From Myotis daubentonii (lineage: Eukaryota > Chordata > Mammalia > Chiroptera > Vespertilionidae), in assembly GCF_963259705.1 (NCBI RefSeq), contig NC_081844.1, positions 25,436,294-25,500,293 on the forward strand: a stretch of 64,000 bases of DNA, read 5' to 3'. Below are positions 1 through 21,448 of the stretch, piece by piece (position 1 is the stretch's first letter; each line of letters starts with the position of its first letter). The notes under the pieces were generated by a model. It searched no databases, was not told where the DNA came from, and saw nothing but the letters and a program-made list of their open reading frames with translations. Made by a program: the position numbers and the translations under genes.

Positions 1-480
1 AAACTCATTTTCTTGGTTGATTTTTCTTTGTTAAATGGCATTTAAATATATAAAATAAATATCAAAAATATAAGTCTTTGTTTTACTATGGTTGCAAATA
101 TCAAAAATTTCTATATGTGACACGGCAGCAGAGTTAAGTTAGGCTTTTTCAAAATGCTGACAGGCCGAGCTCAAAAGGTTCGCCATCACTGTCTTGGGCA
201 GTGATATCAGAGAATAGCACTCATTGTATAATTCTGGTTGAGTCAATTTGCTTGCAATATTGAGAATGTTTTTAGTTTGAATAATTTCTTTCAATAAATA
301 CCACCCAAGGGCCAAGCAATAAGTGAATATGGCGATTTAACACATTGCAGTCCACATTAGACTCCTCTTTATGGACTATCCAGCTTAGTGAGAAAAATAA
401 TATGAAAGAAATAGGTAATTATGCACATACAAAGGAAAAGAGAAAAAAAATCAACACAGAAAATCTCAGATTAAATTTTT
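1..480. other. AT-rich flank, no gene seen
   Basis: AT-rich sequence downstream of gene 1. I see no ORF of substance and no recognisable repeat. The last bases (agattaaattttt) are the target duplication of the SINE that follows. Confidence 0.6.
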
Positions 481-694
481 TTTAAAATATATCATTGATT
501 TTTTACAGAGAGGAAGGGAGAGGGATAGAAAGTTAGAAACATCGATGAGAGAGAAACATCAATCAGCTGCCTCCTGCACACCCCCTACTGGGGATGTGCC
601 CACAACCAAGGTACATGCCCTTGACTGGAATTGAACCTGGGACCCTTTAGACCGCAGGCCGATGCTCTATCCACTGAGCTAAACCAGTTAGGGC
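481..694 (-). repeat. Ves SINE, near full length
   Basis: tRNA-derived SINE read on the minus strand: head at 694 (GCCCTAACTGG), A-box-like and B-box-like segments, CT-rich middle and an A-rich tail at 481. The target duplication agattaaattttt is seen at about 468-480 and again at 695-708, so both ends are intact. Confidence 0.93.
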
Positions 695-710
695 AGATTA
701 AATTTTTTAA

Positions 711-1165
711 ATATATTTTTTATTGATTTTTTACAGAGAGGAGGGGATAGGGATAGAGAGTTAGAAACATCGATGAGAGAGAAACATGGATCAGCTGCCT
801 CCTGCACACCCCCTACTGGGGATTGAGCCCATAACCCTGGCATGTGCCCTTGACCACAATCAAACCTAGGACCCTTCAGTCCACAGGCCAACAGTCTATC
901 TACTGAGCCACAAGCTAGGGTAGTGGTCGGCAAACTGCGGCTCGGCAAACTGCGGCTTGCAAGCCACATGAGGCTCTTTGGCCCCTTGAGTGTGGCTCTT
1001 CCACAAAATATCGACTTCTGCGCATGGGCCACGAAGTTTCAATCGCACTGTACATGCATGCCCGCACGTGGTATTTTGTGATATTTTGTAGAAGAGCCAC
1101 ACTCAAGGGGCCAAAGAGCCACATGTGGCTCGCGAGCCGCAGTTTGCCAACCATGGAGCTAGGGC
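711..1165 (-). repeat. Ves SINE split near its head by a hAT MITE
   Basis: A second minus-strand Ves SINE immediately beside the first. Its body is 711-920. The last bases of its 5' head (agctagggc) are repeated at 1157-1165, because a hAT element inserted nine bases from the SINE end and duplicated the 8 bp agctaggg. Confidence 0.9.
921..1156. mobile_element. hAT MITE, palindromic, with 8-bp TSD
   Basis: Non-autonomous hAT element. The ends read TAGTGGTCGGCAAACTGCGG and, on the other strand, CCATGGTTGGCAAACTGCGG. Long inner arms (gagtgtggctcttc / gaagagccacactc) make most of it self-complementary. The flanks agctaggg at 913-920 and 1157-1164 are a perfect 8-bp duplication. It encodes no transposase. 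Confidence 0.92.
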
Positions 1166-2312
1166 AACAAGGCCAAGTCTTATACGGTTGAAGAGAAAGA
1201 TGTCACATACCTCCTTCATGAAGGTACTTGGTGACTATGATGAACCAAGACAAAAATATATTTTATAACCATGTCTCACAATATGACAAAAGTAGCAATT
1301 CCAAATTTTAAAAGTGGCTAATATTGCCCTCTTCTTACTAATGTGACTTACTAGGGCTTCTTACAAAATAAGTGTAGCTTCACTACATTGCCTCCTAAAC
1401 AATAAGGTTTGTGATGACCAATAACATACTATGTTGACCTCCTCAGAGCCTTGAACAGCCATAATAGCATCTATCACACACCAAACCCTATACAAGTCCT
1501 GATCAACCTTTCATGTCACACAGCACAGTCGTGTGTACTGTGTGGTCATTCTTACTATTAGAATTCATTACACCCTTCTCTTTGACTACATCCTCGATCA
1601 TACAGGCCATTGGCAAGAGGGCAATGAAAAAAACCATGATTTACAGTTTTGGTATTCAGACTGAATGGCAATTAGTGTCATGACAAAAACTGTAACTATT
1701 AAAAAAAATAACAAAATATCCCTTAAGAAAAAATACTTGAACATGAATGAATATAAAAAAATTAACCCATGCGGTACAATTATTAATGAGGAGAATTACA
1801 AAGTTTCTTTGAAAATCCATAATAGTTATGAGACATTTTAACATGACTTCTCAGGGGAAAAAAAACCACAATATTTGTTAGCATACCAGAGCTTAGAAAA
1901 GAGTTAATAAAATGCTTTTATGAAACAACTATAAAAGTGTTCATTTGACCACAAAATACATGTACTTTTACTCACATATAACAAAACATGACTGAAATAT
2001 ATTGAAGGATTATGTGCAGCTACAAGTAACAGGCAACACCCAGTCTTTCTGACAGGTGTAATTATTTTTAACAGCACCATTGTAGATGTCATGGTGAATA
2101 AGAAAAACGTACAAAATGGCACTGATAACTATAGGAAGGTGTTTCCTATACAAATTAGACCTTATAGAGATATAATCTAGATAGAGGGGAATCAGACATA
2201 AGCATGTCCATCATCATGCTGGTGGACACAAGAGGGCTTACAGAAAATCCAAACTCAGATGAATCTTTGATGTGGATCTTGTGAACCCATCAGTGGAAAC
2301 CTACACTTCTCA
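1166..2312. other. 3' flank shared with the second KZFP unit
   Basis: No gene is visible. Stretches resemble 32.1-33.7 kb: for example tagaattcattacac near 1560 and again near 32405, and the pair 'cagtctttctgacagg' near 2040 with 'cagtcttcctgacagg' near 33541. This marks the downstream part of the segmental duplication. Confidence 0.6.
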
Positions 2313-2324
2313 GAAAATGGATAT

Positions 2325-2543
2325 GAGCCTGGCGGGCATGGCTCAGAGGTCGAGTGTCAACCTATGAAGCAGGAGGTCACAGTTCAATTCTCGGTCAGGG
2401 CATATGCTCGGGTTGCAAGCTCAATCCCCAGTATGGGGCATGCATGAGGCAGCCAATCAATAATTCTCTCTCACCATCAATGTTTCTATCTCTCTCTCCC
2501 TCTCCCTTTTTTCTCTGAAATCAATAAAAATATATTTAAAAAA
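2325..2543 (+). repeat. Ves SINE
   Basis: Plus-strand SINE of an older subfamily (head gagcctggcgggcatggctc, tail aataaaaatatatttaaaaaa). The flanks gaaaatggatat at 2313-2324 and 2544-2555 are an exact 12-bp target duplication. Confidence 0.93.
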
Positions 2544-2555
2544 GAAAATGGATAT

Positions 2556-3577
2556 CAGACAGTTGGTGGTGGTTTTGAGGATAGTCTTGATTGGAAGGTC
2601 AAAGAATCCAGATAACAGGCTGGAAGATTTTGCTCTTGACACGCCTATGTCTGTTTGTCTGTGTGAATGTTGGCTCTAAAATCTGACTAATGCCTTCTTC
2701 GTTTTTGCCTTCCAAATCTCATGCAAGTGAGGCTACTACGGAACTCTAACATGGACCATAAAGGAGTTAGGTTCTGGAAAATCAAGGTCCTAACATTACT
2801 CAATGGGAGGGAAAATCTTCCACTCTTGATTCTGTTACCCCATCACAAGTGCCTCTTCTCAATTCACCAAACAGCAGTCCCAAGGAAGAACGAAAGCAAA
2901 GGTGTAAATATGAAAATAATTCACACGTAACTATATTCTTTCCTAAACTTGCCACACATAAAATTTATTCCATGGAAAATAGAAAAAGGCTCCGAGACCC
3001 ACCACTCCCAAAAGGGAGCTTTGTCAGAGGGAAACATAGAATATATATAATGGACTAGGGATATAAAAGACTGCCATAGCACTCGAGGAAAACCCAAATA
3101 CCAAGCTGTCCTTTTTAATGGCCCTGTAAAACCAAACAAATAAAATATAAAAAAAATATTTAACATAACTGCATATAAAAAATTGACTTCAATTCACCCA
3201 TGTATCTATCAGGCTACAAGATAGAGAGAAAATATTATTAACTATTTTAAGAAAAGAGCACTACCTAATCAATCTTATATACTATTTTTTAAAGACTCTC
3301 ATTACTATCTGATGTGAGTATTCATTTCTGAAAGTAATTAATAGAAATCCAAAGCCAAATGATGAGGTATGAAAAAGGGTTTAATAAACACAATATATTT
3401 ACAAAATTAATGAGGACTCTTTCACATTTAAAACTTTCTGGCACATTCTATGTGGATTAATTTCTGTCAAACTTTCTTACATTACTTACATCTTAATTTC
3501 TTTTTTGGAGTGAATTTTCACTTGTAAGAATGTGGACCAATTCAAATCTTTCCCAAACTGTTTACATTCAAGAGTTT
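2556..3577. other. Downstream flank / probable 3' UTR of gene 1
   Basis: No coding signal. Part of it (around 2885-2960) matches 34400-34470 downstream of gene 2, including aaaataattcacac. The portion nearest 3577 is presumably transcribed as gene 1 3' UTR, but the transcript end cannot be fixed. Confidence 0.5.
3380..3385 (-). terminator. Possible poly(A) signal of gene 1
   Basis: ATTAAA on the minus strand, about 290 bases past the gene 1 stop codon. It is a common variant signal but occurs often by chance in AT-rich DNA, so this is only a candidate. Confidence 0.25.
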
Positions 3578-3674
3578 TTATCCAGCGAGTCCTTTCCTGC
3601 TTTTGACAGAAACTGAGCTAACTGAAGCCTTTTGCAAATTGTGCACATTAATATAATTTTTCTCAGGTTCATCT

Positions 3675-13829
<10,155 letters not shown>

Positions 13830-14060
13830 GTCTAGGTTTCCTGGGTCTCCCCGGGTCCTTCTTAGGGACTCCCCAGGCCAGTGCAGATCACAGCGCGACA
13901 GACGCTGCAGGAGGCCCACGGAGGACGGTGAGGGGCAGGCAACGCGGGACCCTAGCACTTCGGCAGCCTGAAGGGATGAACTGGGCGCGTTGCCCCACCC
14001 ACTTGCCCCAGCGCGCTCTTGATTGGACAGGTCCCAAGGCTGAGTGACAGCCAGCGGGAG

Positions 14061-14660
14061 AACCCTGGCTCTGCCTACACAGCCTCCCTTGATGAATGGG
14101 AAGCTAACCCAGCTTGGGACTTTGCCATAAACAGAAAGTTTCCTAATCCTGAGGCTTCCCATGTAGTTTCCCCAGCTCTTTGTGAAGGCGAGGGCACAGG
14201 TGTGCACAGGGAATCCTGATTCAGTTTCCAAACGGAGCAAGTAAGTACAGACATGAAGGTGGCCCAGGCCAAGCCACACTGGAGCGAGAGGGTCTTATGT
14301 CCTCTAAGAGTCAAGGGCTTGGCGGTAAGGCTGTGAGTCCATTCACAGAACTGTGGCCCCTGTTTAGAAATGCAGACACTGAAATCTGACTTCACCATCT
14401 ATTACAGAGTCTGGCTCCATTTTAGTCTTTGATCCTTGCAAGCCTAGACCCTTCCACCCATCTCTTCCCCAACCCCACTCATTCTGTCCTTAAGAGAAAG
14501 AATCCCAGAGCACTTGGCCCTGGTGGGAAGTTAAAACCCCCCAGCATCAGTCTGGGCGCAAGGATCTTTTCCGCCTAACCACAGGGTGAGGTGTGTTCAT
14601 TACATTCTCAGGTGTACCTTTCACATTGGAAAAAATTTTAATTTAGATCACTTTTTGCCT
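14061..14660. other. Upstream flank of gene 1, duplicated at gene 2
   Basis: Matches 52900-53455: shared phrases include ttcctgattcagtttccaaa-like sequence, cattctgtccttaagagaaa and acgtgttcattacattctcag-like sequence. It may hold shared regulatory sequence. No ORF with a known domain. Confidence 0.65.
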
Positions 14661-15130
14661 GTGTCCCTAGAGAACTTTAAAATGCAGACAAGTATAATCT
14701 CGTAAGGCAACTTATTTCTATTTTTAATAATATAAGAAAAATAATAAATCATTCTGTAGATGTGGAATGCACCTGGAAACTTTCCCCTCCCAGCTTTGTT
14801 GAGCTATAATTGAAAAATAAAATAATCTGTATTTAATAAATGTGTAATCACTGAGTCTAATATAATATTGTGTGTCAACCTTAACTGAAAAATACATTTT
14901 TTAAAAGTATGGTATATAAGAGGAAGCAAGTTTAAGCTAAAAAATTAACTTAGATCAGTATGCCATTAACGATTATATTATATTTTCCATTTTAATACAT
15001 ACTTTAATAACAGTCATAATATAAAAAGAAAATTTTCCTTTTACCCATTTAACAAGTGGTGCATGCTACTTAATTTATTTTAAATTAAATATGCAAGAAG
15101 AGAGCATGGTTTATCTACACATTCAAAATG
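14661..15130. mobile_element. Old L1 3'-end fragments
   Basis: 14785-14890 contains ctttgttgagctataattgaaaa, a diverged L1 3' end in reverse orientation. A similar stretch follows gene 2 upstream DNA near 54340. The rest is featureless AT-rich DNA. Confidence 0.45.
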
Positions 15131-15985
15131 ACCAAAAAAACCCCCACACACCCCCAAAAAATTCAAGTTAAAAAATGGGCAAAGAACCTGAATAGACACT
15201 TCTTCAAAGAGGACATACAGATGGCCAATAGATATATGAAAAGATGCTCAACTCACTAATTATCAGACTGATGCAAATTAAAACCACAATGAGATATCAC
15301 CACATACCTGCCAGAACGGCTATCATCAATAAACCAAGAAACAACAAGTGTTTCGGCGGATGTGGAGAAAAGGGAACCCTTGTGCACTGTTGGGAATGCA
15401 GATTGGCACGGCCACTGTGGAAAGCAGATGGAGTTGCCTCCAAAAAATTAAAAATGGAACTGCCCTATGACCCAGTTATCTCACTTCTGGGAATTTATCC
15501 AAAGAAACCTGAAACCCTAATGTGAAAGAATATATGCACCCCTATGTTCATTGCAGCATTATTTACAATAGCCAAGATTTGGAAGCAGCCCAAGTGTCCA
15601 TCAGTAGATGAGTGGATAAAACAGCTCTGATACATTTACATAATGGAATACTACTTGGCCATAAAAAAGAAGGAAATTTTACCCTTTGCAACAGCATGGA
15701 TGGACCTGGACAACATTATGCTAAGTGAAATAAGCCAGTCAGAGAAAGACAAGTGCCATCTGATTTCACTCACATGTGGAACCTGATGAACAAACTGAAC
15801 TAACAAGCAAAATAGAGACAGAAAAAGAGAGAGCAGGCTGATAGCTGAGGGGGTGGTGAGCTAAACAGAAAAAAAAAGAGAAAGAACTCACTGAGGGACA
15901 ACACTGTGGTGATTGCGGGGGGATGGGGGTGGAGGTGGAAAAAGTATAGAAGAGAAAAACAGGGATGAAAAAATGAAATTAAAAC
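15131..15985 (+). mobile_element. L1 ORF2 3' part, decayed
   Basis: Plus-strand L1 coding remnant: agatggccaatagatatatgaaaag, tatgacccagttatctcac, taatggaatactacttggcc and cagcatggatggacc are standard words of the end of L1 ORF2. Stops and frameshifts leave only about 93 codons open (15244-15525). No function is expected. Confidence 0.85.
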
Positions 15986-16359
15986 TAATTTATGTTGAGG
16001 GAAATCCCCTGAATGCCATGCAGTACACTCTCATTTAGTTTGCCCTTGGGTCAAGCCAGAAAAAATAGACATTAATATTGTGTTTGGGGACCAAGTGTGT
16101 TTTAATATGTAGATTGAAACTTAACTAGGAGTTACAGCCTTCCAAATTGCTTCCATGCCTGATTTTTGGAATTCTTGAATTTTGCACTTTAAAAAAAATC
16201 ACTTAGTTTATTATTATAACTTTTATGTTATGTTTTGCTGCTAAAAGAGGAGACAGAGCACTTCCAGGTGGCTTTTGCAAGTGCTTCACCAGAAATAAAC
16301 TGTGGTTTCCGATCATTTTATTTCCAATAAAGGAAAAGCCAAATTGGGTAAAAGAAAAA
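15986..16359. other. Intergenic, nothing recognised
   Basis: No ORF, repeat family or RNA recognised. Confidence 0.4.
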
Positions 16360-16376
16360 ATAATTGTCTATATTTA

Positions 16377-16410
16377 CACTTGATCTTAGCCAAAAGGCCG
16401 AGAAGCGATA
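16377..16410 (-). pseudogene. U2 snRNA 5' fragment, retrotransposed
   Basis: Minus strand reads ATCGCTTCTCGGCCTTTTGG and continues to the U2 position-34 region, then stops. The flanks taattgtctatattta at 16361-16376 and 16411-16426 form an exact 16-bp target duplication. It is a 3'-truncated U2 copy mobilised by L1 machinery, not a gene. Confidence 0.93.
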
Positions 16411-16427
16411 TAATTGTCTATATTTAA

Positions 16428-16572
16428 AGACTACAACTTGATTATTTGATATACACATATTGTGTCATATACTTGAAATGTGCTAAAACAATGAATTAAA
16501 TGTTCTCTCCACACACAAAATACAGTAACTGTGTAAGATAATGGATGTGTTAATTAGCCTGGAAATTCTGAA
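16428..16572 (+). mobile_element. Old L1 3' UTR fragment
   Basis: tgaaatgtgctaaaacaatg and gataatggatgtgttaattag are diverged L1 3' UTR phrases. No coding part. Confidence 0.55.
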
Positions 16573-17344
16573 ATGCCTGGGATATTAGATATCAAAACTC
16601 TGAATGCATTTCCTTATTTATATGAACAAGTTTCATTGAGATGTAATTCACATACTATGCACTCACTACACCTCGTTAAAGTGTACAATCCAAAGTACAC
16701 AATTGACGGGTTTCCAGGATACTCACGTATATGTGCAATCATCACTACAGTTCATTTTTGTCATCTAAAAAAAACAAAAACAAAAAAACCCCTCCCTTTT
16801 AGCTGTAACTTCCAAACTTCCCATCTTCCTCTCCAATATCTAACCCTGGGAAACCGTGAGTTTACTTTCTGTCTCTACAGATTTCCCTATCCGAGGCTTT
16901 CATATGAAAGGAATTCTATGACCTATGTTCTTTGTGATTGACTTCACTGATAGAGCATAATTTGTTCAAAGTCATCCATGTTGTAGCGTGGGCCCATACT
17001 TCATTTGTTTCTATGGGCAAATAGTATCCCATTCGATGGATAAAATCCATCTATTCACCCATTAATGTATACTTGGTTTGTTTCTCCTTTTTGGCTACTG
17101 TACATAATGTTGCTGTAAATTTTATGTAAAAGTTTTGTTCAGATATGTGTTTTCATTTTGCTTGGATATATACCTGTGATAAGATTAATGGATCATATGG
17201 TAATTCTAGGTTTAATTTTTGAGAAACTTATAGTAGGTTTTCCACAGTGGCTACACTATTTTATATTGCACCATCCATGTATGAGGGTTCAAATACCTCC
17301 ATACGTCCTTGGCAATTTGTGTTACTATCTCACTTTTTTAATTT

Positions 17345-17538
17345 TTTAAATATATTTTTATTGATTTCAGAGAGGGAGAGGGAGAGAGAGATGGAACATC
17401 ATTGATCGGCTGCCTCCTGCACACCTCCTACTGGAGATCCAGCCCAAAACCCAGCCATGTGTCCTTGACCGGAATCAAACCTGCCACCCTTCAGTCCACA
17501 GGCTGATGCTCTATCCACTGAGCCAAACCAACCAGGGC
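17345..17538 (-). repeat. Ves SINE
   Basis: Minus-strand SINE with tail at left and head ccaaccagggc at right, inserted in the old L1 next to a second SINE. The word ctcactttttt recurs at left, middle and right of the pair. Confidence 0.9.
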
Positions 17539-17544
17539 TCACTT

Positions 17545-17756
17545 TTTAAAAAAATATTTTTATTGATTTCAGAGAGGAAGGGAGAGGGAGAGAGAGATAG
17601 AAACATCAATGATGAAAGAGAATCATTGATTGGCTTCCTCCTGCATGCCCCCACTGGGGATTGAGCCAGCAACCAGGCATATGCCCTGACTGGGAATAGA
17701 ACTGGTGACCTCTTGGTTCCTGGGTCGATGCTCAACTGCTGAGCCACACCCAGCCA
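17545..17756 (-). repeat. Ves SINE
   Basis: Second of the pair, different subfamily (head ccacacccagccaggc). The flank ctcacttttt appears at about 17538 and again at 17765, consistent with insertion at or beside the same target. Confidence 0.9.
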
Positions 17757-17943
17757 GGCACTACCTCACTTTTTGATTCTAGCTATCCTAGTGTTTGTGA
17801 AGTGGTAGCTCATTGGGGTTAGGACTTTTCACTTTAGCATTTCATGCATGACTAATGATGTACAGCATTTTTTCATGTGCTCTTGACCATTTGTCTATCT
17901 TCCTAGGAAAAAAGGTGCATTTAATTCTTTGCCATTTTTATTT

Positions 17944-18155
17944 ATTTTTTTAAAATATATTTTTTATTGCTTTCAGAGAGGGAGAGAAAGATAGAAACAT
18001 CAATGATGAGAGAGAATCATTGATTGGCTGCCTCCTGCACGCCCCCTACTGGGGATCAAGCCCGCAACCCAGGCATATGCCCTTGACTGGAATCAAACCT
18101 GGGACCCTTTGGTCTGCAGGCTGACGCACTATCCACTGAGCCAAACCAGCTAGGG
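17944..18155 (-). repeat. Ves SINE
   Basis: Minus-strand SINE with head gccaaaccagctagggc. The word tgccattttta is found at both sides (about 17930 and 18156) as target duplication. Confidence 0.9.
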
Positions 18156-18191
18156 CTGCCATTTTTAAATTAAGTTTTTTACTTTCTATAA

Positions 18192-18368
18192 TCTATACTA
18201 ATAAAAGTGTAATATGCTAATTAGACTGGACGTCCTTCCGGACTATCTCCTGGATGAAGCCAGGGCTGTGAGGGAAGCCTGGGTCCCAGGTGCCAGAGGG
18301 AAGCCAGTGCCAGCAGCCGGGGGAAGGAAGACCTACTGTTGCACGAATTTTGTGCATCAGGCCTCAAG
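18192..18368 (+). mobile_element. HeliBat (short non-autonomous Helitron)
   Basis: Starts TCTATACTAATAAAAG. Near the 3' end is the hairpin gcac-gaattt-tgtgc, and it ends gcctcaag, a decayed CTAG. The middle shares gactggacgtccttccgg with the HeliBats at 49490 and 61947. No Rep/helicase. Confidence 0.88.
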
Positions 18369-18480
18369 TTATAAGAGGTCTCTAGATGTCTTTGATTGAA
18401 GTTTCTTATCAGATATATTTGTAAAATTCTTCTATTCTGTGGGTTGTGTTTTCACTCTCTTAAGAATTCACTTGCGATTG

Positions 18481-19985
18481 TGGTAATGTGCACACACTAT
18501 AAAATTTACATTTTTGACCTTTTGTGTGTCATTTAGTAAGGAGAATAATATTGACTTTTTCTTAAACATTGACATTTAAAATGAATCTTCAGGACTACTT
18601 TCATCTTGCAAAAGTGTAACTGTCTCCCATTAGACACAACTCATTCCCCTCACCCCAGCTCCTGGGAACAACCATCCTACTTTTTCTCTATAAATTTGAC
18701 TACCTTAAACAAATAAAATTATACAGCACTTACTCTTTTTTGCCAGGTTGATTTAACTTAGCATAATGTCCTTAAAGTTCTTCCATGTTGTGGCATGTGT
18801 CAGAATTTGCTTTCTTTTGAAAGCTGAAAAATGTTTTGCGCTATAAATGTGCCAAATTTTTTGATCCATTTATCCGATGATGAACGGTTGGGTTAGTTCC
18901 ACCTTTTGGATATTATGAATAATGCTAATATCCAAATACAGGAGTAAACATGTACCTGCTTGAGTTCTGGCTTGCAATCCTTTTGGGTATTTATGCAAAA
19001 GTAGAATTGCTAAATCAAATGGTAACCCAGCACTTAATTTTTTTTCATATAAACCATCATGTTTTCAAACTAGCAACACAATTTTGTATTCCCAGCAATT
19101 TCTGCACAAGGCTTTAAATGGATGTTTTTACTCTCTGGATGGGGTCCTTTGAAGCACAAAGTCATTAATATCATTAAGTCTAAATTACTTTTTTTTTCAT
19201 TATTGTCTTCTGTGTTATAGCTAACAATAGTTTGCCAAATCCAAGGTCAGGAATTTTTTTGTATGTTTTATCTAATCTTGTTTTCATTATGTCTGTTATT
19301 TAAGTCTTTGATCCTTCTGGGTAAATTACGTATGTGGTATGATATATATAGTAAAACCTGTTTCTTTTGCATTTGGTTATCCAGTTGGCCCAGCACCAAT
19401 TTTATGGGGGGGACAAAAAGGGGATGGCAATGAATTCTTTCCCCATTCTTGGTACCCTTTTCAAGTATCAGCTGCCCATGATGTAGGAATTTATTTCTCA
19501 AACCTCAATCTGTATGTCTATCCTTGTGTCAGTAACCAAGCTATCTTAATCCTGTTTGGTTTGTAAAAAGGTTTGAAATCAAGAAATGTTAGCCCTACTA
19601 CTTTTCCTTTTAATATATTTGTATTGATTTCAGAAAGGAAGAGAGACAGAAACATCAATGATGAGAGAGAATTATTGATTGGTTGCCCCACACTGAGGGT
19701 CGAGCCCACGACTCTAGCATGTGCCCTGACCAGGAATTGAACCATGATCTCCTGGTTCATAGGTTGATGCTCAACCACTGAGCCATGCCAGCCAGACCTA
19801 CCTTTTTTTTTTTTTTCAAGAATGGTTGGTGATTCTAGTTTATTTGCAATTCCACATTAATGTATGAAACAGCTCGCCAATTTCTATAAATATCACAATT
19901 GGACTTATGACATATAACACTGTATAAGTTTAAGGTATACAGCCTGAACTCTCTTCCAACAATGCTTTCTCTATATTAAAAAAAA
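18481..19985 (-). mobile_element. Old L1 (reverse), ORF2 region
   Basis: Reverse L1 words such as ttccatgttgtggcatgtgtcag, ggttatccagttggcccagcac and ccccattcttggtacccttt. No open frame of meaning. Interrupted by a SINE at 19609-19797. Confidence 0.7.
19609..19797 (-). repeat. Ves SINE
   Basis: Minus-strand SINE, head gccatgccagccag. A ccta(c)ctact-like word flanks both sides. Confidence 0.88.
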
Positions 19986-20396
19986 ATTTTGCAACAAATT
20001 TATTAAGCATCTATTCAGGTGCTGGAGATAATGGATATCTTCCTCTCTATTCATCAGCACTTAAGTGTGCTCAAATATCTGCTATTTTAAATGAAACAAA
20101 TGACTGCTAAAAACAATACTTATTTTATTCTTTAAATAAAGTGAAATAGTACATCCTGCACACATATACTCTACACACACACCCTATACCCAACACCAAA
20201 CCTATCCAGATGACTACAAATATGGCTCCCATCAACCCCAGATGAATCCTCCCCCCCAACGATTTATTGAGATACAATTGACATATAACATTGTGTAAGT
20301 TTAAATTATACAGCATTATGATTTGATATAATTATACATTGTAAAACGATAACCACAATAGGTTAGTTTTTATTTTAACACCTCACAGTATGACTA

Positions 20397-20439
<43 letters not shown>

Positions 20440-20640
20440 AGGGTGGATGAATCGACCCTTCTTGGAAGGTAGCAGAGCTTCCTTTGCCTTGGGAATTCAC
20501 ATCTGTACACTCTCGTGGGCTCAGCTATCCTATACTTTGTCCAGCCAAGTCCAATAGAAACAATGTACCATGTGGAATTTCAAATTTTTGAACAAAAAAA
20601 TTAAAAAATAAACACAAATAGAGCCAGTACACTTTAAAAT
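19986..20640. other. Intergenic with small L1 fragments and a (TG)n tract
   Basis: 20262-20350 is a diverged reverse L1 3' end (ttattgagatacaattgacat). A perfect (TG)n lies at about 20399-20433. Otherwise nothing recognised. Confidence 0.55.
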
Positions 20641-20860
20641 TTTTTAATTTATTTTATATATATATGTATTGATTTTAGAGAGGGAGAGGGAGAGAGATAG
20701 AAACATCAGTAATGAGAGAGAATCATCAATTGGCTGCCTCCTGCATGCCCACTACTGGGGATCAAGCCTACAACCTGGGCATGTGCCCCAACCGGGAATT
20801 GAACTGTGACCTTCTTGTTCAGAGGTGGACGCTCAACCACTGAGCCACACAGGCTGGGTG
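20641..20860 (-). repeat. Ves SINE
   Basis: Minus-strand SINE with TA-rich tail at left and head ccacacaggctgggtg at right. Confidence 0.9.
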
Positions 20861-20869
20861 TCACTACAC

Positions 20870-21097
20870 TTTTTTTAAGAAACATTTTTTTTTATGTTTT
20901 TTTTTAGAGAGAGGAAGACAGATGGGAAAGAGAAAGAAACCTCGGTGTGAAAGCAAAACATTCATCTGCTGCCTCCTGTTCGCCCTCTACTGGGGATGGA
21001 GCCTGAAACCTAGGAATGTGCTCTGACCGTGAATCAAAAAAGCAACCTTTCAGTGCACTGGATGACACCCAAGCAACTGAGCCACATTGGACAGGGC
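20870..21097 (-). repeat. Older, diverged Ves-like SINE
   Basis: Same architecture as its neighbours but more diverged (aaacctcggtgtgaaagc in the middle, head ccacattggacagggc). A word like ccagt(a/g)(c/a)acttt occurs on the outside of the SINE pair. Confidence 0.78.
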
Positions 21098-21141
21098 GGC
21101 CAGTGAACTTCTATTTTATTTCTTTTTAAAATATTTCTATT

Positions 21142-21360
21142 GCGCCGAAACCGGTTTGGCTCAGTGGATAGAGCGTCAGCCTGCGGACTGAAGGGTCCCG
21201 GGTTCGATTCCGGTCAAGGGCATGTACCTGGGTTGTGGGCACTTCCCCAGTGGGGGATGTGCAGGAGGCAGCTGATCGATGTTTCTCTCTCATCGATGTT
21301 TCTAACTCTCTATCTCTCTTCCTCTCTGTGGAAAATCAATAAAATATATTTTAAAAAAAA
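21142..21360 (+). repeat. Young Ves SINE inserted in an older repeat
   Basis: Near-consensus SINE (accggtttggctcagtgg, ggttcgattccggtcaaggg, catcgatgtttc twice). The target duplication aaaatatttctatt is at about 21127-21140 and 21368-21381. The right flank continues as an older minus-strand SINE piece grading into (GA)n. Confidence 0.94.
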
Positions 21361-21388
21361 TAAAAAATAAAATATTTCTATTACTTTC

Positions 21389-21390
21389 AG

Positions 21391-21446
<56 letters not shown>
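21389..21446. repeat. (GA)n microsatellite
   Basis: About 29 GA dinucleotides with hardly an interruption, derived from the GA-rich part of a reverse SINE. Confidence 0.95.

Positions 21447-21448
<2 letters not shown>

Larger units (their letters stand above)
16610..18480 (-). mobile_element. Old L1 (reverse), broken by three SINEs and a HeliBat
   Basis: Reverse L1 ORF2/3' UTR words run through 16620-17344, 17760-17938, 18156-18191 and 18369-18480 (gagatgtaattcacatac, tcatccatgttgtagc, gtggctacactattttat, tctattctgtgggttg). The insertions between them are listed separately. Confidence 0.75.

Noticed and set aside
469..694. tRNA-like sequences (A and B boxes) at this and some thirty other places
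   Set aside because: They are the heads of Ves SINEs, without a proper acceptor stem or anticodon loop, and are followed by SINE bodies.
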